59,968 nucleotides of DNA from contig CALDZJ010000003.1 in assembly GCA_937944055.1 (NCBI GenBank), positions 1 to 59,968 of the forward strand. The letters are read 5' to 3'. Positions 25,376 through 34,107 of this stretch are shown in pieces. Both the position numbers and the translations under genes were made by a program. The first letter of the stretch is position 1, and each line of letters begins with the position of its first letter. Below the pieces are notes generated by a model. It ran no database searches and was not told where the DNA came from. It saw only the letters and a program-made list of their open reading frames with translations. The DNA comes from an uncultured Verrucomicrobiales bacterium (GTDB lineage: Bacteria > Verrucomicrobiota > Verrucomicrobiia > Verrucomicrobiales > Akkermansiaceae).

Positions 25376-27439
25376 ATGCCTACTTATATTACCCCGCTCT
25401 TCGGCGTTATCGGCCTCATTTTAGCAAGTCTCCTCTTCTTTAACATCAAGAAGCAAAGCGCCGGTGGCGGACTGGCAGAGAAAATTTCTCTGAAGATCCA
25501 AAACGGAGCGATGGTCTTCATGACCCGTGAATTCAAACTCATCTCGCTCTTTGCGATCGTTCTGGGCGGGGCTCTCTTCCTCTTCCAAGAAAAAGCCTAT
25601 GGCGGCCCCCAAACTGTCGCCTTCTTCATGGGCTGCCTCGCCTCCTCTGCGGCGGGCTTTATTGGAATGAAAACCGCCACCCTCGCCAACGTCCGCACCT
25701 GTGTCGCGGCGAATGAAAAAGGCCCCGCACGGGCGCTCAAGATCGCATTCTCCGGCGGTGCCGTCATGGGACTCACCGTTGCGGCGATGGGATTGCTCGG
25801 ACTCGGCTCCTTATTCTGGATTTTTAAAGGTCACGAAAAACTCCCGGAGATTCTAGAAGGCTTTGCGATGGGTGCGTCTCTCGTTGCCCTCTTCTACCGC
25901 GTGGGCGGTGGCATCTTCACCAAGGCCGCGGACGTCGGCACAGACTTGGTCGGCAAGGTTGAAGCAGGCATCCCTGAAGATGACCCCCGCAACCCCGGAG
26001 TGATCGCCGATAACGTGGGTGATAACGTCGGCGACGTTGCCGGCATGGGCTCAGACATCTTCGAGTCCTACTGCGGAGCTCAGATCGCCACCATCGCGAT
26101 CGCCTCCGCCGCCGCTGCTGCCGCCGCCGCAGGTGGTTTTGACTTCGCCGCTTCCGTCGGCGCGAAGGACGCCGGAATCCTTCTTCAACTTCCCCTGATC
26201 TTGACCAGCGTCGGCATCGTTTGCTCGATTCTAGGAATCCTCATCGTCAATCTCTTTGCCGATAAGGATCCTGCCAAGTCACTCCGCATCGGAACAATCG
26301 GAGCCGCGGCCCTCTTCATCATCGCCTCCTTCGGAGTCACCGCCTTCTTCGGGCTGAGCTCATCTTTAGCGCTCGCCGTTCTTTGTGGAGCAGTCGGAGG
26401 AGTCCTCATCGGCCTCATTACGGAATACTACACCGGCGGCAAACCGATTCGCACCATCGCGCTACAAGGTGAAACTGGCGTGGCGACTCTCGTCATCTGC
26501 GGCCTCTCAGTAGGGCTCCAATCTGTCGTCCTCCCCATCCTCACGATCGCCGCGACCCTCTACGGATCTTACGAGTTCGCCGGCCTCTACGGAGTGGGAC
26601 TTGCCGCCATCGGAATGCTAGGCACCGTTGGCATGACGATGGCGATCGATGCCTACGGCCCCATCGCAGATAACGCCGGTGGCATTGCCGAAATGGCTGA
26701 AATGGGTGAGCAAACCCGTGAAATTACCGACTCACTTGATGTCGTAGGAAATACCACGGCCGCCATCGGAAAGGGCTTCGCGATCGGAGCAGCCGGTCTT
26801 GCCGCGCTCGCTCTCATTACCGCCTTCATCCAGAAGACCGGAATCTCACTGGACCTCTCCTCCCCCGACTCACTCCGCTACTTCTTCGTCGGTCTCCTGA
26901 TTGGAGGCGCCGTTCCATTCTATAATGGAGCACTCACGATGGACGCGGTTGGTAAAGCAGCCGGCAGCATGATCGAGGAAATCCGCCGCCAGTTTAAAGC
27001 CGAGCCCGGCATCCTGAAAGGGACCGTTGAGCCTGATAGTAATCGCTGTATCGACATCGCCACCAAGGCCGCAACCAAGAGCATGATCGGGCCCGCGCTC
27101 CTCGCCGTTGGCACGCCTCTCGTAGTGGGATTTGGCTTTAACCTCATCGGGCCAGAGGGTTCACAAGCTGGGGCTAAAACCCTCGCTGGCTGCCTCATTG
27201 GCGCACTCCTCGGCTGCGTCCTCCTTGCCCTCTTCATGTCAAATGCAGGTGGCGCTTGGGACAACGCAAAGAAGCATGTTGAAAACGGTAACAATGGCGG
27301 CAAGGGATCAGAGACCCACTCCGCCAGCGTCGTGGGTGACACGGTTGGTGACCCCCTCAAGGACACCTCAGGCCCGTCGATGAATATCCTCATCAACGTC
27401 ATGGCCATCGTCTCCCTCGTCATCGCAGGACTCCTCTAA
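25376..27439 (+). CDS. hppA: Membrane-bound ion-pumping pyrophosphatase
   Basis: A 687-residue protein with about 16 helices that couples pyrophosphate hydrolysis to pumping of H+ or Na+. The catalytic signature is complete: DVGTDLVGKVEAGIPEDDP, NPGVIADNVGDNVGDVAGMG, the second Asp-rich loop (DAYGPIADNAGGIAEM) and the C-terminal DTVGDPLKDTSGPSMN. At the K+-dependence position the sequence reads GNTTAAIGKGF, that is Ala instead of the Lys of K+-independent enzymes, so it should be the K+-stimulated subclass. The transported ion is not settled by what I can see. A strong terminator follows. Confidence 0.95.
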   Translation: MPTYITPLFGVIGLILASLLFFNIKKQSAGGGLAEKISLKIQNGAMVFMTREFKLISLFAIVLGGALFLFQEKAYGGPQTVAFFMGCLASSAAGFIGMKTATLANVRTCVAANEKGPARALKIAFSGGAVMGLTVAAMGLLGLGSLFWIFKGHEKLPEILEGFAMGASLVALFYRVGGGIFTKAADVGTDLVGKVEAGIPEDDPRNPGVIADNVGDNVGDVAGMGSDIFESYCGAQIATIAIASAAAAAAAAGGFDFAASVGAKDAGILLQLPLILTSVGIVCSILGILIVNLFADKDPAKSLRIGTIGAAALFIIASFGVTAFFGLSSSLALAVLCGAVGGVLIGLITEYYTGGKPIRTIALQGETGVATLVICGLSVGLQSVVLPILTIAATLYGSYEFAGLYGVGLAAIGMLGTVGMTMAIDAYGPIADNAGGIAEMAEMGEQTREITDSLDVVGNTTAAIGKGFAIGAAGLAALALITAFIQKTGISLDLSSPDSLRYFFVGLLIGGAVPFYNGALTMDAVGKAAGSMIEEIRRQFKAEPGILKGTVEPDSNRCIDIATKAATKSMIGPALLAVGTPLVVGFGFNLIGPEGSQAGAKTLAGCLIGALLGCVLLALFMSNAGGAWDNAKKHVENGNNGGKGSETHSASVVGDTVGDPLKDTSGPSMNILINVMAIVSLVIAGLL

Positions 27440-27472
27440 AAAAGACCCGCTTGACTCACCTCACTCATTCTC

Positions 27473-27504
27473 AAAAAACCTCAGGTTCTGCCTGAGGTTT
27501 TTTT
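27473..27504. terminator. Strong bidirectional rho-independent terminator after hppA
   Basis: Stem AAAAAACCTCAGG (27473-27485), loop TTCTG, stem CCTGAGGTTTTTT (27491-27503), ending in a run of seven T. The A-run on the other side makes it work for the convergent MBL-fold gene as well. Confidence 0.92.
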
Positions 27505-27526
27505 ATCATAAAGACGCGCGGCCCCA

Positions 27527-28423
27527 TCAAATCTCAATCGCCATTCCAGCCACCGGGACGATCACTCGCTCCTCTAATCCCCGTTTTTTAGCCTCTTCGA
27601 GCAAACGCTCAATCGGCTCATCCCTCGGCTCATTCCCCAGCGGAAAAGTGCCATAATGCATCGGCAGCATGAACTCCGCACCGAGATCCTCGAAAGCCTG
27701 CAGCGCCTCCTCAGGATTCATGTGCACATCACGGCCACTCGGCGCGTCATAGGCCCCAATCGGCAGCATCGCCAAACAAATCTCCTCAGTCTTGCCAATC
27801 TCTCGAAAGCCCGAAAAATAAGCACTGTCGCCGCAGTGAAAAACTTTCCGCCCTCCGGAACCGACGATAAAGCCCCCATAATCTCGCTTCACATCCGCAC
27901 CGTAGCGCGCGCCCCAATGGTGACTCGGCGTGTGCAAAACCCGCAAGCCTTCCATCTCACGCTCCTCCCACACCTTCATCTCCCGCACCTTGGTAAAACC
28001 CAAGCGCTTCACCAAGCCACCGTTCCCTTGCGGGACCACGATCCCCTCCTTCGCCTGAATCGCCCGCAGCGACTTCTTATGCAAGTGATCAAAGTGCGCA
28101 TGCGAGACCAAGACCAAGTCCAAATCTGGCAAGTTCTCTAATTCCAAACCAGGCTCCATTTGTCGCTTAACTGGACCATGGAAATTTGCCCAATTTGGAT
28201 CAAATATCACGGCATGACTTCCGAATTGGACCAGAAAGGAAGCATGCCCGATCCAGGTCGCCCGGATCACTCCCTCATCCGGCGGGGTCAAGATCGCGGC
28301 ACGCGTCTCCCCCTCTCTTTTCTTCAGCAACTGAGGCAGGAGTCGATGCCGCCAGAAGGTGTAATTCCTTCCCGGCCAGCCCTTCTTCGGCTTTAAACCA
28401 GAATTCCTCTTCTTCTGCTCCAT
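27527..28423 (-). CDS. MBL-fold metallo-hydrolase, NAPE-PLD/UlaG-like
   Basis: A 298-residue zinc hydrolase. I start it at ATG 28423, one base after the pyrF stop (TGAGATG); the open frame extends 32 codons upstream inside pyrF. Metal ligands are plain: SHAHFDHLH, then H in TPSHHWGAR, FHCGDSAY, and LPMHYGTF. The N-terminus (GWPGRNYTFWRHRLLPQLL) and IRATWIGHASFLVQF place it in the group related to N-acyl-phosphatidylethanolamine phospholipase D and UlaG-type proteins. The natural substrate is unknown. It sits at the end of a three-gene minus-strand group. Confidence 0.82.
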   Translation of the reverse strand: MEQKKRNSGLKPKKGWPGRNYTFWRHRLLPQLLKKREGETRAAILTPPDEGVIRATWIGHASFLVQFGSHAVIFDPNWANFHGPVKRQMEPGLELENLPDLDLVLVSHAHFDHLHKKSLRAIQAKEGIVVPQGNGGLVKRLGFTKVREMKVWEEREMEGLRVLHTPSHHWGARYGADVKRDYGGFIVGSGGRKVFHCGDSAYFSGFREIGKTEEICLAMLPIGAYDAPSGRDVHMNPEEALQAFEDLGAEFMLPMHYGTFPLGNEPRDEPIERLLEEAKKRGLEERVIVPVAGMAIEI

Positions 28424-28424
28424 C

Positions 28425-29204
28425 TCAAGAAAGGCTGCGAGTGATCTCTCCCGCCCAATGCTTTGCCAAGCCCGCGTAGTCAGTATTCCCCTCCGCATAG
28501 GTGATGCCGCGTGACACATTAATCACGCTTGCCGCCTCACGAGCGCTCCCTTTCAGGGCATCTAGCGATCCTCCTTGCGCCCCTAATCCCGGAATTAAAA
28601 GTGGCACATCCGGCAAATTCGCCAGCACATCACCATCCGCATTGGTCAAGCCGACCACCAAGCCAGCCGTCGTCCTCTTCCCCTCCGCCCTCGCCCGCGC
28701 ACACAGCTCGCCTACCCGTTCAAAGACCGCCTTCCCCTCACAATCACGACGTTGAAAATCCGCACTCCCAGGATTGGAAGTCACCGCCAAAAGATAAATT
28801 CCCTTCCCCTCCCAATCCAAAAATGGCTCCAAAGTATCATAACCCATAAAGGGGCTCAGCGTCACCGCATCGACCCCCCAATTCTCAAAGTAACTCCGCG
28901 CATAATACTTCTGAGTTTCTCCAATATCACCCCGCTTCGCATCCAAGATCACCGGCACCTCCCTCGGCATCTCCCCTAACAATTCATCCAGAATTTCTAA
29001 GCCACGGAGCCCCATCGCCTCAAAGTAAGCAATATTCGGCTTGAAAGCCGCCGCATACTGCGCCGTCTCGCCCACCACTCGTCGTAAAAATTCCGGCACC
29101 CCCTCCACACCTCCTGCCGTCAGATCTGGCCGCGGATCCAAGCCCACACAAAGAGCGGATCCAGTCACTTTAAGGCGGGCATTCAGGCGATCAGCGTAAG
29201 TCAT
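28425..29204 (-). CDS. pyrF: Orotidine 5'-phosphate decarboxylase, type 2
   Basis: A 259-residue TIM-barrel enzyme making UMP from OMP. The catalytic tetrad motif is ILDAKRGDIGET (Lys and two Asp in DAKRGDI). ALCVGLDPRPDL, AFKPNIAYFEA and LLIPGLGAQGG are other landmarks. The length and these motifs match the longer type 2 class rather than E. coli PyrF. ATG 29204 (MTYADRLNARL) gives the family start. Upstream in-frame ATGs at 29228 and 29243 are possible but extend beyond the alignable start. It follows the DoxX/MauE-like gene by 7 bases. Confidence 0.92.
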   Translation of the reverse strand: MTYADRLNARLKVTGSALCVGLDPRPDLTAGGVEGVPEFLRRVVGETAQYAAAFKPNIAYFEAMGLRGLEILDELLGEMPREVPVILDAKRGDIGETQKYYARSYFENWGVDAVTLSPFMGYDTLEPFLDWEGKGIYLLAVTSNPGSADFQRRDCEGKAVFERVGELCARARAEGKRTTAGLVVGLTNADGDVLANLPDVPLLIPGLGAQGGSLDALKGSAREAASVINVSRGITYAEGNTDYAGLAKHWAGEITRSLS

Positions 29205-29211
29205 GAGTGGA

Positions 29212-29709
29212 TCATATTCCGCCCCCATCGCGAAGCAAGCCACACCGCCCTCTTTGCCGCCACATCAGAAAAAAAATCACCCCGATCAGCGCGATCCATC
29301 CAAAATTTGTAGCAATCTTCATCCCAAAATCCGTCGGCTCCTCAGACACCCCGTGGCAGCCGCATTTTAGATCAGTAATCCCCCGATCCCACGCCGACCA
29401 CAGCGCTAAGTTAAAAGAAGCCAGCAAGCCTCCCAAAATCGCCAGACCCGCCGCCTTGCCAAATCCGCTCAACACCGCCAAGCCTGCCACAAGCTCAAGC
29501 CACGGCAGCGAATACGCCACATAAGCATCTCCCGGCGCCTCAAAAAACTCCTCAAACTCACCTGGGATCCGCTCCTCCAACGGGAATTGAAAATTCCCCA
29601 CCGATTCCGTAAAGGCCGCTAGATCCGGCAGCTTCATCCCACCACTCCAAATGAAAAATCCCCCCACCAAAATTCGGAGGCCCCATTCCAAGACACGCAT
29701 ACCTGACAT
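29212..29709 (-). CDS. DoxX/MauE-family membrane protein
   Basis: A 165-residue protein with four hydrophobic helices. The first contains RILVGGFFIWSGGMKLPD, typical of DoxX-like proteins; the second is LVAGLAVLSGFGKAAGLAILGG. The loop LKCGCHGVSEEPTDFG resembles the CGCFG loop of MauE, the membrane protein tied to methylamine dehydrogenase maturation and disulfide handling. It probably takes part in quinone-linked thiol or redox chemistry at the membrane. The start is uncertain among closely spaced sites (29715 TTG, 29709 ATG, 29700 ATG). It heads the pyrF group. Confidence 0.7.
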   Translation of the reverse strand: MSGMRVLEWGLRILVGGFFIWSGGMKLPDLAAFTESVGNFQFPLEERIPGEFEEFFEAPGDAYVAYSLPWLELVAGLAVLSGFGKAAGLAILGGLLASFNLALWSAWDRGITDLKCGCHGVSEEPTDFGMKIATNFGWIALIGVIFFLMWRQRGRCGLLRDGGGI

Positions 29710-29795
29710 CGCCAAAAACCTAGCACATTCTCGGGCAGCCCTCGGTTCTAAAAATGCTCTCTTTTCTTTTCGACCGGACTCGCTAAGTTCTCGGC

Positions 29796-30755
29796 ATGGT
29801 TTCGATCAAGCATGTGGCCTTCCTCCTCTCGGCCTCAATCCTCTCAACCCTTTTTCCCTCCTGCAATAACAGCAGCCCAAATACCGCCCAACTCGCCAGT
29901 AAAACCCGCGCCGGAGAAGACTCCGCACAAAGCCTCTACCGTAACGCGCTCGCCGCACAGCAAGCCGGAAAATCAAAGCGAGCCGCCAAAGACTTCCGCA
30001 GCATTTTTGTCAAATACCCCCTCTCCCCAGTCGCGGGTGATTCCGCCTATCGCTACGCCAAAATTCTCGAGAAAAATGGCGACCTCCTTGAGGCCTTCGA
30101 TGCCTACGATTCCGTCGTCACAAAATACCCAGCCTCCTCTCACTACGCCGAGGCCATCAAACGCCAAGAAACGATCGCTCACCAAGTCGCTCAAGGCCAC
30201 ATCACCAGCTCTTTCATCGGCATTAAGTCACGCATCGACGTAAGCCGCACCACCTCGATGCTCGCCAAAGTCCGTGATAATGCCCCCCGCGCCGCCTCCG
30301 CTGACAAAGCGCAATTCACAATCGGTGAAATCCAACAAACCCGAGGATCCGGCGGCACTGGCATGGCCCGCGCCATTAGCGCCTTCCGGAAGCTCACTCG
30401 CGACTACCCAGACTCCCCCTTCGCTCCAGAAGCCCAATTCCGCATCGGCTCCATCCTCCTTGCACAAGCTGCCAGTGGTAACCAAGACAGCGCGAACCTT
30501 GACCGCGCAAAACGCGCCTTTGAAGACGTCATCATCCGCTACCCAAACAGCAAGCAAGCCAAAGCCGCTAAAAAAGAAACATCAAAACTCGCCTCCGGTG
30601 ACATCCAGCGCTCCTTTGACGTGGCCGAATTCTACCGTAAAAAAGGACAAACGTCCTCAGCTCTCTTCTACTACCGAGAGACCCTCCGCAAATCTGCCCC
30701 AGGGCCCCTGCGGAGCCAGGCACAGAGCTGGATCCAGCAGCTCGGCGGCCAATAA
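29796..30755 (+). CDS. BamD-like TPR lipoprotein
   Basis: A 319-residue lipoprotein: signal peptide with lipobox LFPSC (Cys near residue 28), then five or more TPR-like helical pairs. The first two (DSAQSLYRNALAAQQAGKSK, AYRYAKILEKNGDLLEAFDA) with YPLSPVAGDSAYR and YPASSHYAEAI strongly recall BamD/YbgF-type proteins, in which consecutive TPRs have a Y-P-x-S-x-x-A turn. BamD is part of the outer-membrane beta-barrel assembly machine. The following gene looks like LptE, so the pair serves outer-membrane building. It could also be a general tol-pal-associated TPR protein. Confidence 0.72.
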   Translation: MVSIKHVAFLLSASILSTLFPSCNNSSPNTAQLASKTRAGEDSAQSLYRNALAAQQAGKSKRAAKDFRSIFVKYPLSPVAGDSAYRYAKILEKNGDLLEAFDAYDSVVTKYPASSHYAEAIKRQETIAHQVAQGHITSSFIGIKSRIDVSRTTSMLAKVRDNAPRAASADKAQFTIGEIQQTRGSGGTGMARAISAFRKLTRDYPDSPFAPEAQFRIGSILLAQAASGNQDSANLDRAKRAFEDVIIRYPNSKQAKAAKKETSKLASGDIQRSFDVAEFYRKKGQTSSALFYYRETLRKSAPGPLRSQAQSWIQQLGGQ

Positions 30756-30770
30756 TCAAAAGCCCTGAAA

Positions 30771-31343
30771 ATGCGCCCGCTCCTTTCTACCCCCTTCTTT
30801 AACCGTTTTCCCCGTTTTTTAAAACTGGGATCGATCCTCAGACTCGCTCTGAGCTTGAGCCTAGGATTGAACCTCAGCTCCTGCGCCGGCTACCGCCTCG
30901 GAGGGAATAAACCCACCCACCTCGCAGCGATCCATTCCCTCTCCATCCCCCTCGCAAAAAGCCGCGTCGTCTTTCCCCGCGTCGAAGCCCTCACCACCAA
31001 CGCCGTGGTCGATGCCCTCGTCCAAGATGGCACCTACCGCCTCGCCGCAGCCGGCAAATCTGATGCCACCCTCATCCTCACCCTAGAAGATCTCTCCTAC
31101 CGACAAGTCCGCTCCTCTGCGGAAGACGCCCTCCGCTCCGAGGAACTCAGACTTGAAGTGACCCTTTCCTACCAACTCATCGACCCCTCCCGCCCCGGCA
31201 TCATTCTCGAGAAAGGAAAAGGGCGCGGCCACACCCGCCTATTCGTAGATGATAACCTCCAAACAGCGCGGGTCAACGCCCTCCCAGATGCCCTGCAACG
31301 CGCCTCTCAATCCATCATCGCCCGCCTCGCAGATGGCATCTAA
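30771..31343 (+). CDS. lptE: LptE-like LPS-assembly lipoprotein
   Basis: A 190-residue lipoprotein with a long basic leader, hydrophobic stretch 23-34 and lipobox LSSC (Cys37), directly followed by GYRLGG, the typical LptE start. The strand-helix order with IHSLSIPLAKSR and VEALTTNAVVDALVQDG-TYRLA fits the LptE/RlpB fold. LptE plugs the LptD barrel that delivers lipopolysaccharide to the outer surface. Sequence conservation in the family is low, so the call rests on start motif, size and context beside a BamD-like gene. rsmI starts 11 bases before its stop. Confidence 0.7.
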   Translation: MRPLLSTPFFNRFPRFLKLGSILRLALSLSLGLNLSSCAGYRLGGNKPTHLAAIHSLSIPLAKSRVVFPRVEALTTNAVVDALVQDGTYRLAAAGKSDATLILTLEDLSYRQVRSSAEDALRSEELRLEVTLSYQLIDPSRPGIILEKGKGRGHTRLFVDDNLQTARVNALPDALQRASQSIIARLADGI

Positions 31344-32061
31344 GCCCAATCTCTCTCCCCAAGTCACCTTCGTCCCCACCCCCATCGGGAACCTCGGCGA
31401 CATCACCCTCCGCGCCATCGATTCACTCCGAGAGGCCGACCTCATCGCCTGTGAGGACACCCGCCACTCACGCAAGCTCCTCAACCATCTCGAAATCTCC
31501 CGCCCCCTCATCTCCCTCCACGATCATAACGAGGACCAGCGGATTCCTGAGCTCATCACGCGCGCCCAAACTGGGGAAAAAATCGCCATCATCTCAGACG
31601 CCGGCACGCCCTGCCTCTCCGATCCCGGCCACCGCTTCCTAAAGGCCTGCCGTGATCAGGACGTCCCATTCACGGTCCTCCCCGGTCCCTCTGCCATCAC
31701 CACCGCCCTCGTCGCATCTGGCTTCCCCCCTCATCCCTTCTCATTCCAAGGCTTCCTCCATGTGAAAAAAGGAAAACGCGGCAAGCAACTGCAAGCGGCC
31801 CTCCTAGCGGAAGAAACCACCCTCTTCTTCGAGTCCCCGCACCGCCTTCCCTCCACCCTTGAGATTCTCAGCGAACTCGCCCCAGAACACCCCATCTGCG
31901 TGGCCCGTGAATTAACAAAGGCCTTCGAGACCCTCCACCACGGAAGCACGCGTGAAGTCCAAGCGCACTTCTCTGAACGCAAGGTGAAGGGCGAGATTGT
32001 CCTCCTCATTCCACCTCCCCTCAAAAGCTCAACGAAAACTCAAAAAGATGCGCGTGGATAA
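31333..32061 (+). CDS. rsmI: 16S rRNA (cytidine1402-2'-O)-methyltransferase
   Basis: A 242-residue SAM-dependent tetrapyrrole-methylase-fold enzyme that methylates the ribose of C1402 in the ribosomal P site. Signatures are FVPTPIGNLGDITLRAI (first strand and SAM loop), ACEDTRHSRKLL, ISDAGTPCLSDPG, VLPGPSAITTALVASG and FFESPHRL. ATG 31333 gives the standard start; the reading frame is open upstream inside lptE but codes nothing alignable. The C-terminal RsmI HTH-like tail found in some orthologues is short here. It overlaps the S4 gene by 14 bases. Confidence 0.93.
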   Translation: MASKPNLSPQVTFVPTPIGNLGDITLRAIDSLREADLIACEDTRHSRKLLNHLEISRPLISLHDHNEDQRIPELITRAQTGEKIAIISDAGTPCLSDPGHRFLKACRDQDVPFTVLPGPSAITTALVASGFPPHPFSFQGFLHVKKGKRGKQLQAALLAEETTLFFESPHRLPSTLEILSELAPEHPICVARELTKAFETLHHGSTREVQAHFSERKVKGEIVLLIPPPLKSSTKTQKDARG

Positions 32062-32440
32062 ATGGCTCTGGTCCGTCCGACTCTACAAAACCCGCAGTCA
32101 AGCCTCGCACGATTGCTCCGTAGGTAAGATCAAACGCGCAGGAAAAAACCTCAAAGCGAGCGCCGCGCTCAAAGTAGGAGACCGCCTCGAAGTCCCTGCT
32201 CACGATCACTCCCACAAGCGAGACATCGAGGTCATCGAGGTCCTCGAAAAACGAGTCAGCGCCCCCATTGCGCAAGCAGCTTATCGTGACCACACCCCGG
32301 CCGAAATCCTCGCTGAAGCGGAAGCTCGCCGCCTTGCTGAAAAAGAGCAACGGCAAACTCGCAAACAGGGCGATCAAGGCCGCCTCACAAAACGAAAGCG
32401 CCGGCAGTGGGAAGGAAATGACCCAGGGAAATTCTTCTAA
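32048..32440 (+). CDS. hslR: S4-domain RNA-binding protein, Hsp15 (HslR)-like
   Basis: A 130-residue basic protein. Residues 1-60 are an S4 domain (MRVDKWLWSVRLYKTRSQAS, VKRAGKNLK-like IKRAGKNLKASAALKVGD), and the rest is a Lys/Arg/Glu-rich helix and tail. E. coli Hsp15 binds stalled 50S subunits that still carry nascent-chain tRNA. The conserved DKWLW, KTRS and GD--E pattern supports an orthologue or close relative. I start at ATG 32048, which has the DKWLW motif four residues in; an upstream in-frame ATG lies at 31997. It is coupled to rsmI. Confidence 0.85.
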   Translation: MRVDKWLWSVRLYKTRSQASHDCSVGKIKRAGKNLKASAALKVGDRLEVPAHDHSHKRDIEVIEVLEKRVSAPIAQAAYRDHTPAEILAEAEARRLAEKEQRQTRKQGDQGRLTKRKRRQWEGNDPGKFF

Positions 32441-32544
32441 TTCTTCCCCAGGGCCGATCGCCCGCACTCCTCATTCGGGCTATTCATAAAAATCTGGCAC
32501 GGCTGATGCTTACACGCCTTCGTTCAACACGAACCCACTAAAAA

Positions 32545-34041
32545 ATGCGTAAGCTCACAAACAAAACGACCGCCGTATGGCTCCTAATCCTAGCCATGAT
32601 CTTCACGGGATTTGGCTCGGCAAGTGCCGCTAGCTTTGACCCCGCAGCCGAAGAATATGCCGTGACCGCCGAGATGCTCGACTCGAAACACCCAGACTAT
32701 GATGAAGGCGCCGTTGACCTGATTGGTCAACAGATCTTCAGATTCGTCGAACTTGGTGGAAACGTCTCCACCCTCTCTAGCGAACAAGCCTCTGCGATGG
32801 AGGGATATTATGATCGCTACGAGAGCAGTCCATTTTTTGCTCTAAGTAATCTTTGGATCCTCCTCTGTGCTTTCCTCGTCTTTATCATGCACCTGGGATT
32901 TGCGACGCTGGAGTCAGGACTCACTCAGAAGAAGAACACCGTTAATATCCTCTTCAAAAACGTCTTCATCATCTGCTCCGGACTCCTCCTTTACGCCGTC
33001 TACGGCTTTAACGCAATGTATCCAGGAGACTTTAACGGCTTCTTTGCCCTTGGCTCAGCGATCACTAATGCCGACTACGGCAGCACCGACATTTCTTACG
33101 GTGGCGCCGGGCTTTGCCAGACGGGTTTCGCGGACTTCATCTTCCAAGCAATGTTCGCCGCGACCGCCGCTACGATTGTTTCCGGAGCCGTGGCAGAGCG
33201 CGTCAAGCTGAGTGCCTTTATGATCTTCGCCGTTCTCTTAGTAGGCTTTGCATACCCCATCACGGGGTCTTGGAAGTGGGGTGGCGGCTGGCTTGACCAG
33301 AAAGGCTTCCACGACTTCGCCGGCTCATCCGTGGTGCACGGCTTTGGTGGATTTGCAGCCCTCGCGGCAGTCATTCTCCTCGGCGCCCGAAAAGGAAAAT
33401 TTGGCCCGGGTGGCGTGAAACCCATCTTAGGCCACAGCATGCCACTCGCTACAATCGGGGGCATCCTACTCTGGTTCGGATGGTTCGGGTTTAACGGAGG
33501 CTCCGTTCTCTCGGCCGATCCCAGCGCAATCTCTTACGTCATCGTCACCACCTCTCTCGGAGCGGCGACCGGTGGCCTCATCGCCATCACGATCTCTTGG
33601 CTCGTCCTTAAAAAACCGGATCTCTCCATGGCTCTAAACGGCGTTCTGGCTGGACTCGTCGGCATCACCGCTGGAGCGGATCAATTCACCCTGATTGGCG
33701 CAGTGGCTGCCGGTGGAGTTGGCGGAGCCCTCGTAGTCTTCTCCGTTCTCTTCTTTGATAAGGTCAAGATCGATGATCCCGTCGGAGCGATTTCAGTTCA
33801 CGGAGTGGTCGGAATGTGGGGAACCATTGCGGTGGGCCTCGGCTTCTTGACCAAGGCGGACTGTGAAGCGACCTTGGGCGTGCAGATGATCGGCACCCTT
33901 GCGATCGGCCTCTTTGCCTTCCTTTTCACCTTCATCGTCTTCGGCGCTCTGAAAGCCGTAATGGGGATTCGCGTCAGCGAGGAAGAAGAATACGAGGGCC
34001 TCGATGTGGCAGAACACGGTGTCCCCGCCTATGCCGAGTAA
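32545..34041 (+). CDS. amt: Ammonium transporter with signal peptide and periplasmic N-terminal extension
   Basis: A 498-residue Amt/Mep/Rh channel. The first 28 residues look like a signal peptide (cleavage near SASA-ASFD). About 65 polar residues follow before the first channel helix (SNLWILLCAFLVFIMHLGFA), making the N-terminal region longer than usual. The channel core has the ammonium-site region GFADFIFQAMFA and the paired pore histidines in FAGSSVVHGFGG and GAISVHGVVGMWG. The C-terminal tail with RVSEEEEYEGLD is the usual regulatory end. No glnK gene is adjacent, which is notable because most amt genes are paired with one. Confidence 0.92.
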   Translation: MRKLTNKTTAVWLLILAMIFTGFGSASAASFDPAAEEYAVTAEMLDSKHPDYDEGAVDLIGQQIFRFVELGGNVSTLSSEQASAMEGYYDRYESSPFFALSNLWILLCAFLVFIMHLGFATLESGLTQKKNTVNILFKNVFIICSGLLLYAVYGFNAMYPGDFNGFFALGSAITNADYGSTDISYGGAGLCQTGFADFIFQAMFAATAATIVSGAVAERVKLSAFMIFAVLLVGFAYPITGSWKWGGGWLDQKGFHDFAGSSVVHGFGGFAALAAVILLGARKGKFGPGGVKPILGHSMPLATIGGILLWFGWFGFNGGSVLSADPSAISYVIVTTSLGAATGGLIAITISWLVLKKPDLSMALNGVLAGLVGITAGADQFTLIGAVAAGGVGGALVVFSVLFFDKVKIDDPVGAISVHGVVGMWGTIAVGLGFLTKADCEATLGVQMIGTLAIGLFAFLFTFIVFGALKAVMGIRVSEEEEYEGLDVAEHGVPAYAE

Positions 34042-34075
34042 AATGCTCAAACGATCATTCCGCTTTTAAACTTAT

Positions 34076-34107
34076 AAAGACCGCAGCTGAGCCTGCGGTC
34101 TTTTTTT
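34076..34107. terminator. Bidirectional rho-independent terminator after amt and deoA
   Basis: Stem AAAGACCGCAG (34076-34086), six-base loop, stem CTGCGGTCTTT (34093-34103), then a T-run to 34107. The final T-run reaches the deoA stop codon, so one hairpin ends both convergent transcripts. Confidence 0.9.
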
